The position numbers were made by a program, and so were the translations under genes. Shown here piece by piece: positions 1 through 8,486 of a DNA stretch of 8,486 nucleotides; positions within the stretch are counted from its first letter, which is position 1; each line of letters opens with the position of its first letter. This stretch comes from Dechloromonas sp. Lineage in GTDB: Bacteria; Pseudomonadota; Gammaproteobacteria; Burkholderiales; Rhodocyclaceae. The notes below the pieces were generated by a model. It saw nothing but the letters and a program-made list of their open reading frames with translations. It was not told the DNA's origin and made no database searches. The stretch lies in the NCBI GenBank assembly GCA_017302355.1, contig JAFLDQ010000152.1:1-8486 (forward strand), written 5' to 3'.

Positions 1-2
1 GG

Positions 3-236
3 GTCTTCGTGCAGACGCGCAGCACGGTGCCGGGCATCCGCGTGCCGGCAGCGGCGCTGATGAAGAACCCGGCCAACCAGACCATCGTCTGGGTCAAGAC
101 GGCACCGGAACGCTTTGAGCCGCGCACGGTAACCGCCGAGCCGCTGGACGGTACCAACGTGGCGGTGACCAGCGGACTGAAAGCCGGAGATCGGGTTGCC
201 GTCCGCGCTGCGACCCTGATCAACCAGGTCAGGTAA
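3..236 (+). CDS. C-terminal fragment of RND periplasmic adaptor (HlyD/CusB/CzcB type), module A
   Basis: Only the last 77 residues are in the window; the reading frame is open to the left edge and ends at TAA 234-236. This is the C-terminal beta-barrel and membrane-proximal part of a membrane fusion protein, which bridges an inner-membrane RND pump and an outer-membrane channel in the periplasm. Visible family hallmarks are the VPAAALM segment, followed by a VWV strand, an ERF segment, and a closing SGLKAGDRV turn, typical of the end of CusB/CzcB-like adaptors. It aligns without gaps to the last 77 residues of the complete adaptor at 6653-7825, with about 44% identity by hand count. Four bases separate its stop from the cysteine-rich gene and the RND pump lies just beyond, so it almost certainly belongs to the pump at 472-3591. 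The substrate-binding N-terminus is not visible. Confidence 0.93.
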   Translation, partial: VFVQTRSTVPGIRVPAAALMKNPANQTIVWVKTAPERFEPRTVTAEPLDGTNVAVTSGLKAGDRVAVRAATLINQVR

Positions 237-240
237 AGGG

Positions 241-468
241 ATGGCTATGGAACCTATTCTCGACTCCACCCTGACCTGCCCGATTTGCGGACTGTCGGAA
301 AAACTCCGCATGCCTACCGATGCCTGCTTGTTCTTCCATGAATGTTCAGGTTGTAAAACGCTACTTCGACCCAAGTCGGGTGACTGTTGCGTCTTTTGCA
401 GTTATGGCGACGTGCCATGTCCGCCGATTCAGCAGCAATCGAATTGCTGCACACGGGGGGAGAGCTAA
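241..468 (+). CDS. Small cysteine-rich GDCCVxC-domain protein
   Basis: A 75-residue protein with 11 cysteines: C13-x2-C16, C29, C35-x2-C38, the GDCCVFC motif with C49, C50 and C53, then C60 and a terminal C69-C70 pair. The two N-terminal CxxC pairs look like a zinc-ribbon-type metal site. The GDCCVFCSYG block followed by VPCPP matches the small GDCCVxC-domain family, some members of which carry selenocysteine. Here the motif uses ordinary Cys codons (TGT TGC ... TGC). No signal peptide is seen, so it should be cytoplasmic. The gene sits 4 bp after the adaptor and 3 bp before the pump, and the pump's ribosome binding site lies inside its 3' end, so it is an integral operon member. ATG 247 is an alternative start, with AAAGGG at 236-240 well placed for it. 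Biochemical function is unknown; metal or thiol chemistry is an inference. Confidence 0.88.
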   Translation: MAMEPILDSTLTCPICGLSEKLRMPTDACLFFHECSGCKTLLRPKSGDCCVFCSYGDVPCPPIQQQSNCCTRGES

Positions 469-471
469 ACC

Positions 472-3591
<3,120 letters not shown>

Positions 3592-3616
3592 TTTTTATTT
3601 CACAAAAGGAAAACCC

Positions 3617-4000
3617 ATGAAACCGATTCATCTTCTCGCCGCTTTTACCTTCTCCATGTCCGGCAATGCTTTCGCTGCCGGTGGCCACGAGCACGGCCAC
3701 GAACACAAACCGCTCCACGGCGGCGTCGTCAGCGAGGTCAAGGACATGGATTACGAACTGGTCGCCACTCCGGAGACAATCCAGTTGCATGTGCGCGATC
3801 ATGGCAAGTCGGTGGATGTCTCAAAATCCAACGCCAAACTGACCATCCTCGTCGGCACTTATAAACAGGAAGTCGAGTTGAAACCGGCGGGCGCGCAACT
3901 GGAGGCTACAGGCAGTTTTAAACTTGCCAACAGCAAGATTGTGGCCTTGGTATCCGTCCCGGGCAAAGCCCAGGCAACGGTTCGCTTCGTGTTGAAGTAG
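3617..4000 (+). CDS. Secreted His-rich periplasmic protein, probable metal-binding accessory
   Basis: A 127-residue protein with a Sec signal peptide: basic start MKP, hydrophobic stretch 4-16, and an AFA cleavage site after A20. The mature protein is about 107 residues. It opens with a His cluster (H24, H26, H28, H30, H34, in the pattern HEHGHEHKPLHGG), followed by a beta-rich, Lys/Val-rich domain without cysteines. I infer a periplasmic metal buffer or chaperone feeding the efflux pump, comparable in role but not visibly in sequence to CusF. The start is ATG 3617, with AAGGA at 3606-3610 six bases upstream; this gives a proper signal peptide, while an in-frame upstream start at 3575 would overlap the pump gene. 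It lies 25 bp after the pump stop, with no terminator visible between, and 12 bp before the lipoprotein gene, so it is co-transcribed. The exact family is not recognised with certainty. Confidence 0.87.
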   Translation: MKPIHLLAAFTFSMSGNAFAAGGHEHGHEHKPLHGGVVSEVKDMDYELVATPETIQLHVRDHGKSVDVSKSNAKLTILVGTYKQEVELKPAGAQLEATGSFKLANSKIVALVSVPGKAQATVRFVLK

Positions 4001-4012
4001 AAGGGAGACCAC

Positions 4013-4441
4013 ATGTCCGCGACGAGAAAAATACTCACCACATGTTTTCTGGGCGTGACGCTCTCCGGTTGTGCTGGGCATACTCATCGACTGGTATCGG
4101 AGAACGACTCGCCTCCCGTCACGGGCTCCTTTAGCCACGAAGGCAGGCAAGCGCCGGTCATGGTTTTGGAACTCGAAGGAGTGCGATATGAGGGGCGGGG
4201 ATTTGTGATTCAGCATTCTCAAGACCTCGCAAAATTACGTAAATTGTTTGGCCCAGGCAAACATTACGACCGAATTACCAGCGGCATGGACAGCGATCAC
4301 ATAAAGAATTCGGCTTCGCCGATACTACGTTCCCAAAGTGGGGAAACAATTCTATGCCTGCTGGCTTGGAGTTCAGGCCAAAGTCCAGCCGGGGTTTGCA
4401 CGAAGCCTGATGGAAAGGAGATTGATGTTCGTTTCGACTGA
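4013..4441 (+). CDS. Small putative lipoprotein of unknown function
   Basis: A 142-residue protein with a lipoprotein signal peptide: positively charged start (R5, K6), hydrophobic core, and lipobox L17-S18-G19-C20, giving lipidation at C20. The residue after the acylated Cys is Ala, not Asp, so sorting to the outer membrane is expected. Directly after it is AGHTH, a short potential metal-binding patch. The rest is a soluble domain with strands such as MVLELEGVRYEGRGFVI, a GPGKHYDRI segment, and two cysteines at 115 and 129 that could form a disulfide. I do not recognise the domain. A strong RBS (AGGGAG, 4002-4007) precedes ATG 4013, 12 bp after the His-rich gene, so it appears to be the last gene of the module A transcript. 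G+C is about 51% over 4141-4440, lower than its neighbours, which hints at a different origin. Confidence 0.8.
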   Translation: MSATRKILTTCFLGVTLSGCAGHTHRLVSENDSPPVTGSFSHEGRQAPVMVLELEGVRYEGRGFVIQHSQDLAKLRKLFGPGKHYDRITSGMDSDHIKNSASPILRSQSGETILCLLAWSSGQSPAGVCTKPDGKEIDVRFD

Positions 4442-4460
4442 TTCTGGGTAAGCCTGCTTC

Positions 4461-4513
4461 GGGAAGCATAAAAAGCCAAAAAGGCGACAAGCCCATGGCT
4501 TTGCTTGCTTCCC
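4461..4513. repeat. Imperfect inverted repeat just downstream of module A, possible transcript-end hairpin
   Basis: Arms GGGAAGCA (4461-4468) and TGCTTCCC (4506-4513) are perfectly complementary. Further in, AAAGCC (4472-4477) pairs with GGCTTT (4497-4502), leaving a 3x3 internal loop and a 19-nt apex. It begins 20 bp after the lipoprotein stop, where a terminator would be expected. Neither strand has a T-run after the stem, so it is not a canonical intrinsic terminator; it could be an RNA-stabilising 3' hairpin. A shorter competing hairpin, TGCTT-CGGG-AAGCA at 4455-4468, shares the 5' arm. Confidence 0.4.
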
Positions 4514-4707
4514 AAATAACGGATGTTCGTTGTGTGCCGTCTTGGTGTCATTTTGAGCTATACCCCAAACGGATGTCAGGGTAGGCCGCTCAAAGAAGTC
4601 CAGATAAGTCAAATATTCAATTTATTGGCACCTGCCACGACAGGGCATAGATTTTTAGCTGACCGAATTCGCTCGGGAAAGGACTTTAACAGGTCAAAGT
4701 GCCGGCT

Positions 4708-4725
4708 ATGTCCGGTTCGGGACAT
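4708..4725. repeat. 18-bp dyad in the gap
   Basis: ATGTCC (4708-4713) and GGACAT (4720-4725) are perfect inverted arms around a 6-nt spacer GGTTCG. It could be a short hairpin or a protein-binding dyad. It lies about 50 bp upstream of the ATTACA dyad and about 145 bp upstream of the module B start. No T-run follows. Role unknown. Confidence 0.35.
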
Positions 4726-4777
4726 TTCGAAGCGAGGATGAAAGGCAAAATTTCTGGGCACCGGTAGGGGCCGCAAG

Positions 4778-4793
4778 ATTACACAAATGTAAT
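4778..4793. promoter_or_regulatory. Operator-like dyad ATTACA-N4-TGTAAT upstream of module B
   Basis: Perfect 6-bp inverted arms, ATTACA (4778-4783) and TGTAAT (4788-4793), surround the spacer CAAA. The dyad lies 76 bp upstream of the start codon of the outer-membrane factor gene. Dyads of this size and A/T-rich style are typical of boxes bound by OmpR-type metal response regulators (CusR/CopR/CzcR group). The match to that group is my inference from general form, and no regulator gene lies in the window. It is the best candidate control site for module B. Confidence 0.45.
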
Positions 4794-4869
4794 TTATCGG
4801 TCAGCATCCCGTTGGGCAACGCTCCGTACCATCCGTGTTTATTGATCTGAACTCGGTGAACTTGCCCCA

Positions 4870-6093
4870 ATGAATTGCTCTCCGCCAACACCAAAAATGC
4901 GTGCCGGGACCGGCTGCCTGCTGGTCTGGCTGGCCGCTTCGATCGGTTCCGCCCAAGCGGAAACCCTGCGCGACGTCTTTGAAAAGACATGGGCCAATTC
5001 CCCTCAGGGGAAAACAGTAGTCGCGAAACGCGAGGAAGCGATCGCCAGCCGCACTGTTGCCGAATCCTTGTTTCCCGGCACCCCGAGAATCGGCCTGGCG
5101 CAGCGCACTGACCGCTGGAACGACAATTTCGGCAAAGAAGAAAGCGAAATCGGTATTTCTGTTCCGCTCTGGCTACCCGGTCAAAAATCAGCACGGATAG
5201 CCGTTGCCGATGCCGATAACGACGAGAGTCAGCGGAGCATTGCCGCCACCCGGCTGGCTGTCGCCGGCGAATTGCGGACGGCCCTATGGACACTCTATCT
5301 GGTGCAAAGTGAAGCGGCGGTTGCCGGTGAACGTCTGGATGCGGCGGCCAAACTGGAAGCGGATGTGGCTAGGCGGGTCAAGGTCGGTGAAATGGCCCGC
5401 TCCGATCTGCTTCTCGTCAAGCAAGAAACGAGCAGCGCCCGGGCCGCTGCGGCCGAAGCGAACGCACGTGTGGTACGCAGCACGCAGCGCTACCGGGTCC
5501 TGACCGGCAGCGACCGCTTACCGGACAATCCGCAAGAGCCGGTTATGGCGGCAGCCGCTGAAGATGTTCATCCCCGCCTGGCGGCTGGACAGGCCTCTGC
5601 CGAGCGCGCCCGTGCCAACATGAACCTGGCCCAGGAGTCGCGCCGCGATGCGCCCAGCATCGGCATGCTATATCGCCGGGAGCGCGATGCCTCGGGTGCC
5701 GCTCCACGCGACAGCATCGGTTTCGCTATTACCATTCCCTTCGCTGGCGAGGTGCGCAATGCGCCCTTGATTGCCAGCGCCAACACGGCGCTGATCCAGG
5801 CCGATGCCCAGTATCAACGGTTGCTGGCCGACGTCGAAGCCGAAGTCAGGGAGGCCGAGGCGCAACTCGATTCGGCCCGTATCGGTGCCGAACTGGCGGT
5901 CGACCGCGAACAAGCCGCCGCCGAGCGCCTGACCCTGCTGCGCCGTTCCTTCGAACTGGGCGAAAGTGCGCTCGTCGAGTTGCTGCGCGCCCAATCGCAG
6001 GCGACCGAAGCCCGCATCGACCTGGGCCGTAGCCGCGCCCGCCTGTCGGCCGCCCAGGCCAACCTGAATCAAGCCCGAGGAATTACACCGTGA
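4870..6093 (+). CDS. TolC-family outer-membrane efflux protein (CzcC/CusC type), module B
   Basis: A 407-residue outer-membrane factor, similar in length to CzcC and shorter than CusC. It forms the trimeric channel through which the RND pump and adaptor discharge metal outside the cell. The signal peptide is residues 1 to about 30, with a hydrophobic core LLVWLAASIG and AQA cleavage before ETLRDVFEK. No lipobox is seen, so it is not lipid-anchored. The two-fold internal repeat of the family is visible: each half has a beta-strand pair leading to a conserved turn, VPLWLPGQK at 98-106 and ITIPFAGEVRNAP at about 287-299. Each is followed by long Ala/Glu/Arg-rich helices that form the periplasmic coiled-coil tunnel. 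ATG 4870 has only a weak upstream GGTGA; ATG 4897 would give a tighter signal peptide but has no RBS. Its stop overlaps the next start (GTGA), so it leads the module B operon. Confidence 0.94.
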   Translation: MNCSPPTPKMRAGTGCLLVWLAASIGSAQAETLRDVFEKTWANSPQGKTVVAKREEAIASRTVAESLFPGTPRIGLAQRTDRWNDNFGKEESEIGISVPLWLPGQKSARIAVADADNDESQRSIAATRLAVAGELRTALWTLYLVQSEAAVAGERLDAAAKLEADVARRVKVGEMARSDLLLVKQETSSARAAAAEANARVVRSTQRYRVLTGSDRLPDNPQEPVMAAAAEDVHPRLAAGQASAERARANMNLAQESRRDAPSIGMLYRRERDASGAAPRDSIGFAITIPFAGEVRNAPLIASANTALIQADAQYQRLLADVEAEVREAEAQLDSARIGAELAVDREQAAAERLTLLRRSFELGESALVELLRAQSQATEARIDLGRSRARLSAAQANLNQARGITP

Positions 6094-6656
6094 TCGACAA
6101 GCCATTCATCCTGATCTGGGCAGCCCTCAAAGCCATTATTGCAGCCATCCTGCTGGCGCTGTCCACGCCGCTCCTCGCCCATGAAGGCCATGACCACGGA
6201 GCCCCCGCCAAGCCGGCCGATGTCAACTTGGCACCACGTTTCGAGCTGCGCAGCGAAGACCTTGAACTGGTCGGTGTGCTCGCTGGCAAGGACCTGATCA
6301 TCTATCTCGACCGCGCCGCCGACAACGCACCCATTCCCGGGGCACAAATCGAAATCGAGGGACAGGGGATCAAAGGGATCGCCACCGAGATGGCGGGTGG
6401 GGTCTACCAATTATCGGCCTCCTCCCTGACGCAAGCTGGCAAATACCCGCTGACCATCACCGTCCAGGCGGGCGAAATTGTCGATCTGCTTTCCGCCAGC
6501 CTGGAAGTTGGCGAAGTAGCAGCCGCCTTGACTGAAGCCGGACACCCTGATCGCAACTGGTGGCTCTACGCCGGAACTCCGCTGTTGCTGCTGGCCGGGG
6601 GCCTGATCGTGCGTCGCCTGCGTCGCCAACCGCAACATGGAATTCACTCAGCATGA
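6090..6656 (+). CDS. Membrane-anchored His-rich periplasmic protein of unknown function
   Basis: A 188-residue protein starting at GTG 6090, which overlaps the upstream stop by 4 bases and is preceded by a strong RBS GAGGAA (6077-6082). The N-terminal hydrophobic segment (6-29) ends in LLA, followed by a His cluster H31-E-G-H34-D-H36, so the mature N-terminus would be periplasmic and metal-binding. Residues about 45-145 look like a beta-sandwich of Ig or carboxypeptidase-regulatory type, with IPGAQIEIEGQG, then AGGVYQLSASSL, then GKYPLTITVQAGE. A C-terminal TM helix (157-174, starting WWLYAG) ends in a basic RRLRRQ tail, giving an inner-membrane anchor with the tail in the cytoplasm. It overlaps the adaptor start by 4 bases (ATGA at 6653-6656). 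I infer a tethered periplasmic metal donor or sensor for the tripartite pump. The family is not named with confidence. Confidence 0.87.
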   Translation: MIDKPFILIWAALKAIIAAILLALSTPLLAHEGHDHGAPAKPADVNLAPRFELRSEDLELVGVLAGKDLIIYLDRAADNAPIPGAQIEIEGQGIKGIATEMAGGVYQLSASSLTQAGKYPLTITVQAGEIVDLLSASLEVGEVAAALTEAGHPDRNWWLYAGTPLLLLAGGLIVRRLRRQPQHGIHSA

Positions 6657-7825
6657 CCGATATCAAGAATCTTACCCGCTACGCCCTGGCTCTGCTCGTG
6701 GGCAGCACCCTGGCTGTTCAGGTCTCCGCCCATGGCGGCGAGGACCATGGCGATGAACAAAAAGCCCCAGTTGCACCGGCACCGGTCGCTGCAGTCGACG
6801 CCCAAGGCCAGGTGACTTTCAACGAGCCGGCCTTGCGCTTGCCGGACGGCAGCGTCTTTGTCCCGAAATCGGCCCAACGGCAGTTGAGCCTGCGCACCCG
6901 GACCGCCCTCAAGGGGGAATTCCCCCGCACGGTCGAACTCAATGGCCGCATTGTCGCCGATCCGAATGCCGGCGGCCGGGTGCAGACTTTCCAGAGTGGG
7001 CGGATCGAGGCTGGCCCGAACGGGCTGGCCGTGCTTGGTCAACGGGTCAACAAAGGGCAAATTCTGGCCTGGCTGCAACCAGCTGCAACCGCCCTCGAAC
7101 GCGGTACTCAACTGTCGGCCCTGGCCGAATTGGCTGCGCAGGAAAGCGTCCTCGAACGCCGCCTGGTGCGGCTCCAGCAACTGGAAGGCAGCGTCCCGCA
7201 GAAAGACATCGAACAGGCGGAGATCGAACTTGCCGCGTTCAAGAAGCGCAAGAGCGCTGTCGGCGGCAGCCTCGGCCGCGAGGCCCTGGTCGCACCGGTG
7301 AGCGGCGTGGTCAGTGCGGCTAACGTCGCGGTCGGCCAAGTGGTCGATGCGCAGGCGGTGGTTTTCGAGGTCGTCGATCCGCAGCGACTGGCGGTCGAGG
7401 CCATGGCCTACGACCCCGTATTGCTCGACGGACTGACCAAGGCCAGTGCCCCGATTGCCGGCGGCGTGCTCGACCTCGCCTTCGTCGGTTTGGGACGTAC
7501 CTTGAAGGAACAGGCCATGCCGGTGCTGTTCCGGGTCGAAACGCCGAAAAATGGCGCCCTGCCCGCCGTCGCGGTCGGCCAAACCCTGAAGGTCCTGGCG
7601 CAAACCAAGGCCCGCCAAGCCGGTGTGGCGATTCCCGCCGCCGCCGTGGTGCGCAATGCGGCCAATGAATCGGTGGTCTGGGTGCATGAAAGCGCCGAGC
7701 GCTTCGTTTCCCGCAAAGTCAAGGCGGCGGCCCTGGACGGTCATTCGGCGGTCGTGACCGACGGCCTGAACGGCGGTGAACGCGTCGTCGTTCAGGGCGC
7801 TGCTTCCCTGGCGCAGATTCGCTAA
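6653..7825 (+). CDS. RND periplasmic adaptor (HlyD/CusB/CzcB type) with His-rich N-terminus, module B
   Basis: Complete 390-residue membrane fusion protein connecting the pump at 7835 to the outer-membrane factor at 4870. The signal peptide has a hydrophobic core at 10-22 and cleaves after A26 (VSA). The mature protein begins HGGEDHGDE (H27, H32), a likely metal-capturing tail. After a barrel-sandwich half (about 75-140) comes an alpha-helical hairpin rich in Ala, Glu, Leu and Arg (about 145-205), then the second lipoyl half with the hallmark APVSGVV (214-220) and VGQVV turn. The beta-barrel and membrane-proximal domain follow, with IPAAAVV and DGLNGGERVVV at the end. The start is ATG 6653, translationally coupled to the previous gene through ATGA; a longer in-frame reading from 6560 would lie inside that gene and lose the signal peptide. 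Its last 77 residues match the module A adaptor fragment at about 44% identity. Confidence 0.95.
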   Translation: MTDIKNLTRYALALLVGSTLAVQVSAHGGEDHGDEQKAPVAPAPVAAVDAQGQVTFNEPALRLPDGSVFVPKSAQRQLSLRTRTALKGEFPRTVELNGRIVADPNAGGRVQTFQSGRIEAGPNGLAVLGQRVNKGQILAWLQPAATALERGTQLSALAELAAQESVLERRLVRLQQLEGSVPQKDIEQAEIELAAFKKRKSAVGGSLGREALVAPVSGVVSAANVAVGQVVDAQAVVFEVVDPQRLAVEAMAYDPVLLDGLTKASAPIAGGVLDLAFVGLGRTLKEQAMPVLFRVETPKNGALPAVAVGQTLKVLAQTKARQAGVAIPAAAVVRNAANESVVWVHESAERFVSRKVKAAALDGHSAVVTDGLNGGERVVVQGAASLAQIR

Positions 7826-7834
7826 GGGGACGCC

Positions 7835-8486
<652 letters not shown>

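Larger units (their letters stand above)
4442..4869. other. 428-bp gap between modules A and B, no convincing gene
   Basis: No open frame here has both a plausible RBS and protein-like composition. G+C is about 48%, against roughly 60-70% in the pump genes. It holds a 53-bp imperfect inverted repeat, a 9-bp direct repeat AACGGATGT at 4518-4526 and 4568-4576, a 7-bp inverted pair TTTGAGC/GCTCAAA at 4552-4558 and 4588-4594, an 18-bp dyad at 4708-4725, and an operator-like dyad at 4778-4793. The end of transcript A and the promoter of module B are expected here. I could not assign a confident -35/-10 pair. Confidence 0.7.

Noticed and set aside
385..400. Selenocysteine in the GDCCVxC motif
   Set aside because: All motif cysteines are encoded by TGT or TGC; there is no in-frame TGA, so this member is the plain Cys form.
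4461..4530. Integron attC-like recombination site
   Set aside because: The imperfect stem with internal loop looked suggestive, but the flanking RYYYAAC and GTTRRRY core sequences are not present in the right places, and no integrase gene is seen.
4523..4741. 72-codon + strand open frame in the gap
   Set aside because: No RBS upstream of its ATG, no recognisable domain or signal peptide, and it runs through inverted repeats. Could be a remnant, but there is no support.
6560..6652. Longer start for the module B adaptor (421 residues)
   Set aside because: The extension lies within the preceding gene and would bury the signal peptide that begins naturally at ATG 6653, where an ATGA coupling also occurs.

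Overview
The window (about 60% or more G+C in its main genes, tightly packed, every gene on the + strand) is part of a heavy-metal efflux region from a Gram-negative proteobacterium. Outer-membrane, periplasmic and inner-membrane parts of RND efflux systems are all present. The protein style and base composition suggest a betaproteobacterium, perhaps of the Rhodocyclales (Dechloromonas/Azonexus-like). That placement is an inference from general resemblance, not a search result.

Layout. Module A (1-4441) has the C-terminal tail of a periplasmic adaptor, a 75-residue cysteine-rich GDCCVxC protein, a complete CusA/CzcA-type RND pump of 1039 residues, a small secreted His-rich protein and a small lipoprotein of unknown function. 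A 428-bp non-coding gap of lower G+C (about 48%) follows at 4442-4869. It contains several inverted repeats, including a clean ATTACA-N4-TGTAAT dyad that looks like an operator. Module B (4870-8486) has a TolC/CzcC-type outer-membrane factor, a membrane-anchored His-rich periplasmic protein, a complete adaptor with a His-rich mature N-terminus, and the first 217 residues of a second RND pump, cut by the window end.

The two modules are paralogous. The adaptor tails are about 44% identical and the pump N-termini about 61% identical by my hand alignment, with no gaps. They differ in accessory genes: A has the cysteine-rich cistron between adaptor and pump, while B has the adaptor directly followed by the pump. 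The likely working model is two related tripartite (adaptor-pump-outer membrane channel) exporters for metal cations. They are fed or buffered by small periplasmic proteins carrying HxH clusters. The single visible outer-membrane factor may serve one or both pumps, since the region upstream of module A is not visible.

The metal cannot be fixed from sequence. The pump TM4 signature is VDDA...VEN, which matches neither the CzcA-type DFG...VDGA nor the CusA VDAA pattern. The three methionines of the CusA copper relay are not conserved in place in the complete pump. No mobile element, RNA gene, CRISPR array or regulator gene was found.
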